Notes: generated by a model not told the origin, from the sequence alone. A DNA stretch of 64,000 bases from Streptosporangium sp. NBC_01755 (GCF_035917995.1 NZ_CP109131.1:5890001-5954000); one strand, 5' to 3'. Shown: positions 15,876 to 25,200, counted from the first letter of the stretch. Numbers and translations: made by a program.

Positions 15876-16550
15876 ATGGCGGAGTTTCCGGAGGAACCGA
15901 TCTACCGGCAGCTGGCGCGGGTCGGCAGGACGCTGGCCAGTCCGGTGCGGCTGAGGCTGCTCGACGTGCTCGACCAGGGAGAGCGCACCGTCGAGCAGCT
16001 GTCCGAGGAGGCGGACATTCCGCTGAAGAACACCTCGGCCCAGCTGCAGCAGCTGCGCGCGGCTCACCTGGTGACGAGCCGCAAGGCCGGTACCCGGGTC
16101 TACTACCGGCTGGCCGACGAGCGGGTCTCGCGGTTCCTGGGCGAGCTGCAGGACTTCGCCGCGGAAAGGCTCGCCGATCTGCGGGAGGCGGTGTCCGAGC
16201 ACCTTGGCGAGGTCGCGGTCCTGGAGGCGGTGACCGCCGACGAGCTCGCCGGACGTCTCAACGACCCCGACATCGTGATCGTCGACGTCCGCTCGGCCGC
16301 CGACCACGCCCGCGGCCATGTGCCGGGGTCGGTGTCGATTCCCCTGGCCGAACTGCGGGACCGTCTGGACGAGCTGCCCAGGGACATCGAGATCGTGGCC
16401 TACTGCGGCGGCCCCTACTGCGTGGTCTCCCCGGAGGCGGTGCGCCTGCTCCGCGACCACGGCTTTCCAGCGCGCCCGCTGGACGGCGGGCTCGCCCGCT
16501 GGCGACGCACGGGGAGACGACTGCAGACCGGTTCCGCCACGGCCACGTAA
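15876..16550 (+). CDS. ArsR-family regulator fused to a rhodanese domain
   Basis: 224 residues. The first ~100 form an ArsR winged helix (ASPVRLRLLDVLDQGERTVE, KNTSAQLQQLRAAHLVTSRK). From about residue 120 a rhodanese domain follows, with DIVIVDVRSAADHARGHVPG and the active loop YCGGPYCVVS carrying two Cys. Such fusions are known one-component sensors of sulfur or thiol species: the rhodanese Cys senses and the HTH releases DNA. Spacing to the cupin gene is five bases. A cupin target suggests sulfur-compound metabolism, by inference. Confidence 0.9.
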   Translation: MAEFPEEPIYRQLARVGRTLASPVRLRLLDVLDQGERTVEQLSEEADIPLKNTSAQLQQLRAAHLVTSRKAGTRVYYRLADERVSRFLGELQDFAAERLADLREAVSEHLGEVAVLEAVTADELAGRLNDPDIVIVDVRSAADHARGHVPGSVSIPLAELRDRLDELPRDIEIVAYCGGPYCVVSPEAVRLLRDHGFPARPLDGGLARWRRTGRRLQTGSATAT

Positions 16551-16697
16551 CGGGCCCGCGGCCGAATTGTCGGAGTGGATCACTACCGTTCCCGGCATGT
16601 TCAGTTCGCAGCAGCAGGCTGCTCTGTCGACTACCGGGACGAAGGTCTCCGCGCCCGGCGAACTCCCTCGGATCACCCGCCGCGAAGAGGCCGGCGC

Positions 16698-17160
16698 ATG
16701 ACCGCCTGGGAGGAGATCCGCGGACTCATCGCCCGCCGGGACGCCCACGCCGTCGCGGCCCGGATCGTCGAGGTGGACGAGGAGGCGCGCAAGGAGGTCG
16801 CCGGCCTTCTTCCGGGATACCTGAAGACGCTGCGCGGCCGACGCGAATCCTGGGAGGGGCTCGACGACTACGCCGAGGTGCTCCGCGCCGCAGGGGCCGG
16901 GGTCCTCACCGGTGCGGCCGCCGTGGCGACCTGGCTGAACCGCCGGGATTTCACCTCCCGCTGGAGTTCGCCGTACGGGGACACCGAGCGGATCATGGCG
17001 ATTCTCGCGACCCGGCCGGCGGAGTGGCGGGCCGACCTGGCCGGGCGGCTCGTGCTGGCGATCGGCGACCTGGTCCGTGCCACCGCGTCTCCCGGCTGGA
17101 ACGGTGCCACGGTCCGCTGCGCCCAGGCCGGAGGCGACCACCTCCTCTTCATGGCCACGA
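16698..17160 (+). pseudogene. DUF6493-like protein, N-terminal fragment
   Basis: From the ATG the frame reads MTAWEEIRGLIARRDAHAV, then KEVAGLLPGYLKTLR and GVLTGAAAVATWLNRRDF. This resembles the start of large actinobacterial DUF6493 proteins of several hundred residues. After about 150 residues the resemblance stops and the frame runs on into another gene fragment in the wrong frame, to 17312. This looks like a deletion fusion. The family name is from memory of the pattern and is moderately sure. Confidence 0.5.
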
Positions 17161-17422
17161 AAGAGGGGAGAGAGAGCAGCCCTACTGGGTGGCCCGCGAG
17201 GGTATGCGGGGCACCGGGGGTGGCATTGTCGCCTGCGTGCTCGACGATCGGCGCCTCGTTCTGCACCTCACTCCCGAGGCGGCGGACAACATGGAGACCG
17301 AGACCGTCCTGACCGTCGACCTGAACCTGAGTCCCGTCGAGACGGAGCGGCTACGGACCGTGCTCGGCAGAATCTTCCGTGCGGGATCGTCCGATCCGAT
17401 GCCCTCGCTCACCGGGTTCTGA
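17140..17422 (+). pseudogene. Imm10-like immunity protein, C-terminal fragment
   Basis: In a frame shifted relative to the DUF6493-like fragment, the sequence reads EQPYWVAREGMRGTGGG, IVACVLDDRRLVLHLTPEAA and ETERLRTVLGRIF before a stop at 17422. That is the pattern of the C-terminal part of Imm10-type immunity proteins. No start codon, N-terminus or toxin gene accompanies it. It ends 26 bases before the convergent AfsR-type remnant. Confidence 0.45.
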
Positions 17423-17448
17423 CGTACGGGCCTGGCCGGGAAGGCCGG

Positions 17449-19470
17449 TCAGGGGTCGGATATGACGGCCAGGGACCTGATCTGCTCGGGGGTGAGCGCG
17501 GTGCCGCGTTCGGATTCGGTGGCGAAGCGCTCCTCGCCCAGCGCGTCACGGATCCGCGCGGTGATCCGGCCGATGTCGCCGCTTTCCAAGGGGTCAGGGG
17601 CACGGAGCTCGACGCGAGGGCCACGGCACCCGCGCCCAGGAGCCGGGCGGCGCGGTCGTGGTGTCCGGCGACGGTCAGGGCCCCGGCCAGGCCGTAGACG
17701 GCGACCGTCATCTCCCGGGTCCCGTCGAACCTGGCGATGAGATCGAGGGCCCGCAGGTGCAGAGCGAGGGCCGCCGCCGCGTCGCCGCGCTGCTCGGCGA
17801 CGAAGCCGAGCTCGGTCACGATCATCGGGAGGTACGGCGGCGGCTCCTCGGCGTCGCGCGGGGTACGGTCCAGCACGTCGCGCAGGTGGGTCTCCGCGAT
17901 GTCGAGGCGGCCGTCCCTGCGCGCGGCGAAGGCCAGTCCCATCCGGGCGAAGGTCTGCCCGGCCTGGTGGCCCTGCTCCACGGTGAGCCGCAGCGACCTC
18001 TCGCTCGACTCCGCCGCCCGCGCGTAGTCGCCGCGCTGCAGCGCGATCCAGCCCAGCCAGCCCAGCCGCCCGGCGAACTCCGTCCACAGTCCGAGCTCCT
18101 CGGCCAGGCGCATGCCGTCGTGCTGCAGCCGTTCGGCCCGGTCGAGGTCACCGGTCATCTCGGCCAGCGCGCCGAGCCAGCCGCCGGCCTCCAGTTGCCC
18201 CCAGCGCTCCCCGAGCTCGCCGAAGATCCGCGCGCTGCGCTCACCGTCGCGTTCGAGCCCGTCCAGGTCGCCGCGTACGTGCGCGAGCTTGGCCCGGAGG
18301 GCGAGGGCCGCGGCCGTCCCCCATCGGTCGCCGAGCGCCTCGAAGGCGGGTAGTGCCCGGTCCAGCAGCTCTCCGGCGGTGGACAGGTCGCCGAGGTCGA
18401 CCCCCGCGTAGGCGAGGATCCACCATGCCCTGGCTCGCCCGCCGGGATCGCCCGCGTCCTCGTACGCCTCCAGCGCCGCCCGGCGGAGTTTCTCCCGGTC
18501 GGTGACGGCGACATCACCGCGGAGGAACCCGATCACGGCCTCCCAGGTGAGGGCCTTGGCCCGGAGCGCGGCGAACGAGACGCCTCCGGAGCCGCCGGCG
18601 GTGTCCGGCGCATGGTCCCGGGGGACGGCGCCGGGAGGTTCGCCGGGGACGGCCAGTGCCGCCGTCAGGGATCGGTGGGCCTCGGTCAGGCGGCCACGCA
18701 GGAACCAGTACCAGGCCAGCGCGCCGACGAGGCGCAGCGCGCCGTCCGCGTCGCCGTTCCTGACGGCCGCGTTCAGCGCGGCGCGGAGGTTCGCGGCGTC
18801 GGAGTCGAGACGCCGCAGCCAGCGCCGCTGGTCCGCCTCGTAGAGGCGCGGCTCGGCCCGCTCGGCGAGGCCGGTGTAGTGGCGCAGGTGCCGCCGCCGC
18901 ACCCGCTCGTACTCCCCGGCCCGCTGGAGGCGCTCGACGCAGTACGCCGCCACCGACTCCAGCAACCGGTATCGCGGCCCGTCGGCACCGTCCACCATGA
19001 CCACCAGCGACCGGTTCACCAGCCGCGCCACCAGGTCGAGCACGTCCGCGGCCGGGATGTCGTCCTCCGCGCAGACGGCCTCGGCGGCCTCCATGGTGCA
19101 GCCGTCGGCGTGCACGGCGAGCCGGCGCAGGACGGCGCGCTCGGCGCCGGTCAGCAGCTCCCAGCTCCAGTCGATCATCGCCGTCAGGGTCTGCTGGCGC
19201 GGCGGGACGCCCCGGTGCCCGGTGGCCAGCAGCCTGAACCGGTCGTCCAGGCGGGCGACGAGGCCGTGTACCCCGAGGGCGGGGACCCTCGTCGCGGCCA
19301 GCTCCAGCGCCAGCGGGATGCCGTCCAGCCGGCGGCACAGCGACACGACCGCCGGGGCGGTGTCCGCGTCGAGGACGAACCCCCGGGCCGCGGCGGACGC
19401 GCGTGCCACGAACAGCCGTACCGAACCCGTCCGCTCCAGCGCGGAGATGTCGTCGGCGGCCCGGTCGGCA
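17449..19470 (-). pseudogene. AfsR/BTAD-type regulator, truncated at the front and frameshifted at the end
   Basis: The minus strand encodes the STAND ATPase C-lobe (CRRLDGIPLALELAATRV, MIDWSWELLT) and a long TPR region typical of AfsR-like activators. The DNA-binding OmpR/BTAD part and the P-loop are absent: homology starts at about 19470 with ISALERTGSVRLFVARA. Near 17590 one base is missing in a C-run (LTP then WKAA instead of LESGDIGRITARI), so the canonical end ARIRDALGEERFATE lies in another frame ending at 17449. It is not a functional activator as read. Confidence 0.8.
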
Positions 19471-19586
19471 CCTGGCCCAAGGCCACCGCGGAGTGCAACA
19501 CCGCGGTGAAGACCACGCTCGACCGGCTGGCCTGGTGGGCCCGCGCCCTGCGGGACGCCCGAGCCAGGAGCCCGTACGCCACCTGA
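19471..19586 (+). pseudogene. C-terminal tail of an NADPH-dependent FMN reductase-type gene
   Basis: On the plus strand, directly abutting the broken front of the AfsR remnant, the frame reads TTLDRLAWWARALRDARARS and ends at a TGA. This LxWWxxALRxAR pattern closes many actinobacterial NADPH-dependent FMN reductase-type proteins. The rest of the gene is missing, so two unrelated genes meet head-on at one breakpoint. Confidence 0.45.
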
Positions 19587-19645
19587 GCCCTGTTTCCATC
19601 AAGCTCCATCAAGTTTTGTCCAGCGCGAACGACACGGAGAAAACC

Positions 19646-19707
19646 ATGCGGAAGATCATCGCCATGACCCACACCACGGTCGACGGCTACATCGACAACC
19701 CGTTCGC
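19646..19707 (+). pseudogene. RibD/DHFR-like gene, first ~20 codons, cut by an insertion element
   Basis: After a GGAGA site, ATG starts MRKIIAMTHTTVDGYIDNP, the standard opening of RibD-type dihydrofolate reductase-like proteins. The frame is interrupted at about 19707 by the right end of the tnpB element. No continuation of the gene is visible beyond the other end of the element near 21140. Confidence 0.6.
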
Positions 19708-19713
19708 TGATTC

Positions 19714-21081
19714 TCAGTGTTTGTCAGTGAGGACCAGCGAGCCCCCGCGTTGCCGCAGCGGCGTTCCCCGTGGCCGGGGTTCCCGTTTCACCGGTGCGCG
19801 CCCGGCACGAATGCCGGGTCCTACCGCTCCTCGGCGGGCGTTTAACGTCTCCCCGCAACTCTGGGCGACGTCGGCCGCGAGCGCGGCCAGATTACGGGCG
19901 GCGTTCAGATCCCGATCCAGGACCAGATCACACCCATCGCAGGTGTAGGTGCGTTCGGACAGGGCGAGCTTGGCTTTCACCACACCACAACCCGAACATG
20001 TCTTACTACTGGGATACCAGCGGCTCGCCATCACCAGCCGCCCACCACTCCAGCCGGTCTTATAGGCGAGCTGACGGCGCACCTCACCCATCCCCACATC
20101 AGCGACCGCGCGAGACAGGCGCCGGTTGGCGAGCATCCCCGACACGTTCAGGTCCTCGACCACGACCGTGCCGTAGACGGCCGCCAGCTTGCTCGTCAGC
20201 CGGTGTAGGCCGTCGCGCCGCTGCCGGGCCACCCTCGCGTGCGCCTTCCCCAGCGCGGCCTTGGTCTTACGCCAGCGCGCCGACGGCTCGTGCCTGCCGC
20301 CACCTGGGGTGCGTGGGCCGGTCCGGCGGGCCAGCTGCTTGTTCAGCCGCCGCAACCGTTTCAGAGCCGTTCGGTGGTGTTTGGGGTTGTCAACCACTTC
20401 ACCGGTGGACAGCACCGCCAGCGCCTTGACCCCCAGATCCACTCCCACCACCGCCTCCGGCCGGGCCAGGGCGCTTTCGGCGCGGTCGATCTCGCAGGTG
20501 AACGACACGAACCACCGGCCCCCCTCCAACCGGACCGTCGCCGACAGGACCCGGCCCGTGCCCCGCTCCAGATGACGGGCCAGCTTGCGGGTGGACTCAC
20601 AGGTGCGGATCGTGCCCAGCCGTGGCAGCGTGACGTGCCGGCGGTCGGGTTCGACGCGGATGGTGCCGGTGGTGAACCGGCAGGCGGGGACGGTGCGGTG
20701 CTTGGACCTGAACCGGGGAAACCCGATCTTCCTCCCCTTGCGCTTACCCTTACGGGAGTCCGACCAGTTCCTCAGCGCCCGGGCCAGGGCCTCCAGGCCG
20801 CTGTTGTAGGCCTCCTTGGAGTTCTCCGCCCACCAGGGCGCGACGGTGTCCTTGGCCGCGTTCCAGAGTTTGCGCAGCTCATACAGCGACCAGGGAACCT
20901 CGGTCAGCAGCTCGGTGGGCACCCCGTAGGTCTTCTCCGCCTCCCGCTGCGACAGCGCCGCCTTGACCAGGCCCAGCGCCCAGTTGAACGCGAACCGCGC
21001 TGCCCCACCGTGCGAGAACAACGCACCGGCCTGGGCCGGAGCGGGGTCGAGAGCGTAGCGGTAGGCCTGCTGAACCCGCAT
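19714..21081 (-). CDS. tnpB: TnpB RNA-guided nuclease
   Basis: About 455 residues, apparently intact. The RuvC-like catalytic acids are visible: Asp in VGVDLGVKALAVL, Glu in VVVEDLNVSGML and Asp in LDRDLNAARNLA. The zinc finger is CSGCGVVKAKLALSE with CDGC. TnpB proteins use an omega RNA from the 3' end of their own gene to cut DNA at the target next to a short motif. The ATG at 21081 follows a purine-rich GGGAGGGG site; an adjacent in-frame GTG is at 21084. Confidence 0.93.
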   Translation of the reverse strand: MRVQQAYRYALDPAPAQAGALFSHGGAARFAFNWALGLVKAALSQREAEKTYGVPTELLTEVPWSLYELRKLWNAAKDTVAPWWAENSKEAYNSGLEALARALRNWSDSRKGKRKGRKIGFPRFRSKHRTVPACRFTTGTIRVEPDRRHVTLPRLGTIRTCESTRKLARHLERGTGRVLSATVRLEGGRWFVSFTCEIDRAESALARPEAVVGVDLGVKALAVLSTGEVVDNPKHHRTALKRLRRLNKQLARRTGPRTPGGGRHEPSARWRKTKAALGKAHARVARQRRDGLHRLTSKLAAVYGTVVVEDLNVSGMLANRRLSRAVADVGMGEVRRQLAYKTGWSGGRLVMASRWYPSSKTCSGCGVVKAKLALSERTYTCDGCDLVLDRDLNAARNLAALAADVAQSCGETLNARRGAVGPGIRAGRAPVKREPRPRGTPLRQRGGSLVLTDKH

Positions 21082-21103
21082 CACCCACCCCTCCCGTCAT
21101 TTA

Positions 21104-21131
21104 CTCACCGCTGTCGAATGATGACGGTGAG
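21104..21131 (-). other. Sub-terminal hairpin of the tnpB element
   Basis: CTCACCG pairs with CGGTGAG across a 14-base loop just upstream of tnpB. IS200/IS605 elements carry such hairpins near their left end for recognition by TnpA. TTAC tetranucleotides flank it (21101-21104 and 21133-21136). Confidence 0.55.
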
Positions 21132-21318
21132 CTTACTCTCAGGGATGATCGACAGTTCCCCAATCAGCAGGAAAGCCCGCCACCGGCACGGGACCGAACC
21201 CCGACAGCGCGTACCGTCTCCTCCCGCACCTCAGCCCACCGGACAGAGAAGGTCAAATGAGGCAATCAGCAGCCCATAGCCCCCTACAGTTGTGTGCCAA
21301 TTGTCGGGCTCGGAATCG

Positions 21319-22860
21319 ATGGCGGGGATCGTGGGCGTTTCGGAAGGGACGGCGGCCGTGCTCGCCGGCCGGTATCGGCTGGACGAGCTGATCGGCCGGG
21401 GCGGTACGGGCGAGGTGTGGCGCGGTTACGACCTGCGCCCTGGCTGGCCGGTGGCGGTCAAGATCCTGTCACCGCGGGTGGCCGACGCCGCGGTGCGCGA
21501 GAGGTTCGCCAGGGAGGCCAGGACCGCCGCGCGTATCGTCCACCCCAACGTGGTGACCGTGCTCGACATGGGCGAGCACGAGGGCCGCCCGTACCTGGTG
21601 ATGGAGTTGCTGGCCGGCCGGGATCTCGCCGCCGAGCTGGCCGAGCGCGGACCGCTGAGCGTGTCCGAGACGTGCCGTCTGGCGGGGCAGGTCGCGCTCG
21701 GGCTGGACGCCGCGCACCAGGCGGGGGTCGTGCACCGCGACGTCAAACCGGCGAACCTGCATCTGGGCGCGGGCGGCGTGCTCAAGGTCGTCGACTTCGG
21801 TACGGCCAGGGTCGCGACCGAGGCCGCGATGCGACTGACCTCGGTGGGAACCGTCATCGGCACGGCCGCCTACCTGTCTCCCGAGCAGATCCGAGGTGAG
21901 GCCGGAGCCGCGGCCGCCGATCTGTACGCGCTCGGCTGCGTCTGCTACGAGCTGCTCTGCGGGCGCCCCCCGTTCGTCGGCACGGCGACAGAGGTGCTCT
22001 CCCAGCATGTCGGCGCCCGGCCGGACCCGCCCGGCCGCTACCGGCCCGGCATCCCCGCGGAGCTGGAGAGACTCGTCCTGGCCCTGCTGGAGAAGGATCC
22101 CGGCGCGCGGCCCACCGGCGCGGAGGTCGTCCGCGGGCTCCTGGCCGCGGCGCCCCGCCGGGCGCCGCACGCGTCCGGGCCCCCGGCGCCGACCTCCGTG
22201 CTGCCCTCGGTGCCTCCCGCTCCCGCAGGGCAGGAGGGCTCACCGGTGCGGGCGTGGGCGGGGCGGACGACGAGGTTCCTGCGGGAGAGCCCACCCGGCA
22301 TGTTCGTCGCGATCCTGCTGGGCGTGGTGACCGTGCCGGTGCTGGTGGCCCTGTGGGCGTCGGCCTCGCCGGATCCGGTGGGACAGGGCACCGCGGCGGT
22401 GCCATCCGCGATCACGTCGGCGGCGCCCCCGGAGCGGTCCGCGCCCGCGTCGCCCACACCGGCCGTCTCGCGGAGCGCGTCCGCGGCGCCGGCCCCCGTG
22501 CCCAGCCGGACCGCGCCGGCGGCGGGCGGATGGCAGGCGCGCCTGGCGGCCCTGGGACAGGCGGTCACCGCGCAGGAGCTGCAGAGGGGAATCGACCCCA
22601 AGACGGCCCGCAAGGTCCGCGAGACGATCGTCAAACTCGCCAGGAACATCCAGGAGGGCAAGAACGAGAAGGCCCGTGACGAACTGCGCAGGCTCGGCCG
22701 TGAGCTGAGCGAGGCGCAGCGGAAGGGCAGGATCGCCTCGGCGGGGCCGCTCCCCGACTTCCTTCGAACCTCGGGGCTCACCCTCCAGGGGGACGGCCAG
22801 GTGGACGGCTACGAGTCCGGGCCGCGTCATCACAGCAGCGATGACGACGACGATGACTAG
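21319..22860 (+). CDS. Membrane-anchored Ser/Thr protein kinase (PknB-like)
   Basis: About 513 residues. The N-terminal Hanks kinase has the glycine loop IGRGGTGEVW, VAVKIL, catalytic HRDVKPANL, DFGTAR and the SPEQIRG site, all intact. A Pro-rich linker leads to one membrane helix at about 310-335 (MFVAILLGVVTVPVLVALWA). The outer part is Pro/Ala/Ser-rich, then a charged helical segment (ELQRGIDPKTARKVRETIVK), ending in six Asp. There are no PASTA repeats. Alternative starts are GTG 21292 and GTG 21358, the latter with a nearby AAGGGA. Confidence 0.9.
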   Translation: MAGIVGVSEGTAAVLAGRYRLDELIGRGGTGEVWRGYDLRPGWPVAVKILSPRVADAAVRERFAREARTAARIVHPNVVTVLDMGEHEGRPYLVMELLAGRDLAAELAERGPLSVSETCRLAGQVALGLDAAHQAGVVHRDVKPANLHLGAGGVLKVVDFGTARVATEAAMRLTSVGTVIGTAAYLSPEQIRGEAGAAAADLYALGCVCYELLCGRPPFVGTATEVLSQHVGARPDPPGRYRPGIPAELERLVLALLEKDPGARPTGAEVVRGLLAAAPRRAPHASGPPAPTSVLPSVPPAPAGQEGSPVRAWAGRTTRFLRESPPGMFVAILLGVVTVPVLVALWASASPDPVGQGTAAVPSAITSAAPPERSAPASPTPAVSRSASAAPAPVPSRTAPAAGGWQARLAALGQAVTAQELQRGIDPKTARKVRETIVKLARNIQEGKNEKARDELRRLGRELSEAQRKGRIASAGPLPDFLRTSGLTLQGDGQVDGYESGPRHHSSDDDDDD

Positions 22861-22861
22861 G

Positions 22862-23530
22862 GCACGTCTTTCCAAATGCCTGCGGGCGCGAAGAGAGGGT
22901 GTCCACGATCGTTTGTGACGACGAACCTGGACACCCTCGTGACCGCACTTTACGTGAAGATCGACGACGAGTGGGCGGGTATCGCACGCCTACCGGGACG
23001 GCCTCCGAAGCTCAGTCACTCGGAGTTGCTGTGCCTGGCGGTGATGCAGGCGATGCTCGGCTTCCACAGCGAGGCCCGCCGGCTGCGGCACGCCCGCGAG
23101 CACTACCGCCACCTGTTCCCCTTCCTTCCGCAGGACGCGGGCTACAACAAACGGCTGCGAGCCGCGCTACCACAGATCAAGCGGGTGATCCGAATGCTCG
23201 CCAAGGACACCGACTTCTGGCACGACACGGTGTGGATCACCGATTCGACGCCGGTGCCCTGCGGCATGTCCCGGCCTACCGTCAAACGTTCGGAGCCGGC
23301 GAGCCGATGCTGAAGAAGGTGCGCCAGCTCATCGAGTCCGTGAACGACACCCTCAAAGGTCAACTCGACCTGGAACAACACGGTGGAAGAACCGCCGGGG
23401 GCGTGGCCGTGCGCATCGCACAGCGCGTGCTCACCCTGGCCGCCGCGATATGGCACAACTTCCAGACCGGACAGGCGGTCAGCCGTTCACTGACCGCCTA
23501 CGACCACTGACCGTATTCGGAAAGACTCGT
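22862..23530 (+). mobile_element. IS982-family element with internal deletion
   Basis: The ends carry imperfect inverted repeats: GTCTTTCCAAATGCC on the left and, on the opposite strand at the right, GTCTTTCCGAATACG. The element sits directly after the kinase stop codon. It is about 670 bp, clearly shorter than a complete IS982 copy. Confidence 0.75.
22915..23510 (+). pseudogene. IS982-type transposase, front and back joined by a deletion
   Basis: From GTG 22915 the frame gives LDTLVTALYVKIDDEW, then LSHSELLCLAVMQAMLGF and ITDSTPVPCGMSRPTVKRS, which is the front half. Near 23300 the reading shifts to another frame with LKKVRQLIESVNDTLKGQL and AAAIWHNFQTG...LTAYDH, the family's C-terminus. 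The central part, with much of the catalytic region, is missing. It cannot encode an active transposase. Confidence 0.85.
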
Positions 23531-23753
23531 CGAGGAGAAGCTGCACGCTGCGGAAGGCGGCGAATGCCAGTTACTCCCGTCCGACGAGGGCGTGAGATGA
23601 ACCGGCGATCAGAATTCGACCGCTGGTTCGGCCCCCGATCACCATGTGCAACCTGGACGCCGACCAGGCCACGGCGATCTCAGTTGTGGATCCCTTTCTT
23701 ACGTCGGGTGGCCTCATATGACACCGCTACGCTTGCCGGGATTACCTCACCGA

Positions 23754-24035
23754 TCAAGCGGAGGCGAAGCCTACGAAGTAGGCAAGGATCATGAGTCCTC
23801 CTAGAAGGAGGAGGTAGATCAAGCAGCCAACCCCGTTCGACGGCAGAAATCGCAACACGAAAAAGTTGAATATGACAGAACCGATACCGATAACGATCAG
23901 TGCGATCGGATCTTTGGTCCATGCCCATGCCAGGTAGGCGAAGACGGCGCTCGCGGCTAGATTTTCGAGGAGGCGACTCTCGAAGGGCGACAACTTCGAT
24001 CGAGGTGATCGATCTTGTGATTCGTCTTCGGTCAT
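23754..24035 (-). CDS. Small membrane protein, two to three helices
   Basis: 93 residues. After a charged N-terminus (MTEDESQDRSPRSKLS), hydrophobic stretches VFAYLAWAWTK, IALIVIGIGSVIFNFFVL and LIYLLLLGGLMILAYFVGF follow. AAGGGG lies about eight bases before the ATG, supporting translation. Base composition is lower in GC than the surroundings. I recognise no family. It lies alone between the IS982 remnant and the lectin gene. Confidence 0.6.
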   Translation of the reverse strand: MTEDESQDRSPRSKLSPFESRLLENLAASAVFAYLAWAWTKDPIALIVIGIGSVIFNFFVLRFLPSNGVGCLIYLLLLGGLMILAYFVGFASA

Positions 24036-24333
24036 AAACAGCCCCTTCTTTTAGGGTATTCCAGAAAACAGGTTATAATCACCTGTACAACAACTAGCGG
24101 CGGGAGCCTACCGGGAACACATAGAGCGCTACTGGACCAACTCTAGGTGTGAAGGGCATTCCATGGATGGCGACCGACGAGTGTTGCACGGATCGAGGAC
24201 GCCAAGCAGGATGTGACTGATTCGGACTGCCTGGATGGGCTGTACCATGGCCGACTCGGGGGCGGGCTGGATTGCTTCAGTCCTCCTTGTCGATACTCAT
24301 AGCCTGCGACAGGGGAAGCCTGCTTCAGAGCAT

Positions 24334-25200
24334 CTAAACCAGAAGTCCTATGAGTGCCTTGATCTCTGGCGCTAAGTGATTCGCCAACTTGAGGATGTCG
24401 ATGAACCGGTTCCGCAAGTCGACAAACGACTCCTCATCGGCAACAAGAATGTCCACGGAAGCCGCGAATCGGCCTACCGGCTCGGGCAGTTGCTGGGTGT
24501 GTGTCGCCACTCCGTCCGAGGCGCAGGAGAAATCGAACCAACCGCATCGGGTTGGGTCCGCAAACTCGTTGCTCACCCAGATTGCCCGGCCCATCGCGTC
24601 CTGCACGACGATCAGGGTCCGACAGCGCAAAGCTCCCCAGGGAACTCGGTTGCGGGTAGTGGACTCAACGGTCAGCAGGCCGTTGCGCCACAGGGTGGCT
24701 TTGGTCTGCACGAACTTGTTCCAGCCGATGTACTGCTCTTCATAGGCGCGCGTTGGCTGGGGGGTGTCAGGCTGCGCTACATGAGTGCCAGAAGCCCAGA
24801 CCGGCCGGCCGTCGCCGGTGTAGATCACCAGGTTCCGGTCGTCCTGTAGTACAAGCCGCGCTCCGGGGTTGCCATCGGTGCCAGAGGCCCATGATGGGTA
24901 GTTCACGCCGTTGTAGAGAACGAGATTGCCATCGCCCTGCATGTCAGCTCTGTTGGGACGTAGCGATAGGGGGAGCGTCCACGTGTTCGTGGCCCACACC
25001 GGAGTGGTGAGATTCTGTCCGTCAGCGTATAGAACGAGGTTGCCGTCGCCTTGCATAATGAGGCCGTACAGTCTGTTCGGCGATCGCAGGACTTCGCCTG
25101 TGGCCAGTGATCTGCCGATCAGTTCACCCACGTATTCGCCCATTTCCTGCCGCCCCCACATTCGTTCGATTCTGGGTATGTACTCGCTTGTCAATGTCAT
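24334..25200 (-). CDS. Bulb-type mannose-binding (B_lectin) domain protein
   Basis: About 288 residues. Between about residues 28 and 140 there are three QxDxNxVxY sugar-binding motifs: MQGDGNLVLYADG, MQGDGNLVLYNG and LQDDRNLVIYTGDG (the last with Arg). The C-terminal half is unrecognised. There is no signal peptide. B_lectin domains bind mannose-like sugars and occur in plant lectins, actinomycete enzymes and lectin-like bacteriocins. The ATG at 25200 lacks a clear ribosome site; ATG 25143, preceded by a G-rich stretch, is an alternative. It diverges from the LuxR-type gene and is relatively GC-poor. Confidence 0.75.
   Translation of the reverse strand: MTLTSEYIPRIERMWGRQEMGEYVGELIGRSLATGEVLRSPNRLYGLIMQGDGNLVLYADGQNLTTPVWATNTWTLPLSLRPNRADMQGDGNLVLYNGVNYPSWASGTDGNPGARLVLQDDRNLVIYTGDGRPVWASGTHVAQPDTPQPTRAYEEQYIGWNKFVQTKATLWRNGLLTVESTTRNRVPWGALRCRTLIVVQDAMGRAIWVSNEFADPTRCGWFDFSCASDGVATHTQQLPEPVGRFAASVDILVADEESFVDLRNRFIDILKLANHLAPEIKALIGLLV

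Larger units (their letters stand above)
19708..21137 (-). mobile_element. IS200/IS605-family element, tnpB only (IS1341-type)
   Basis: The element carries an intact tnpB and no Y1 transposase tnpA. A sub-terminal hairpin lies at the presumed left end (21104-21131). At the other end the tnpB stop codon is only a few bases from the interrupted RibD-like gene. The outer limits are approximate. Mobility would need a tnpA supplied in trans. Confidence 0.75.

Noticed and set aside
19403-19948. Plus-strand frame across the AfsR remnant edge and the tnpB 3' end
   Set aside because: It joins unrelated DNA and is antisense to tnpB at its end; no domain was recognised.
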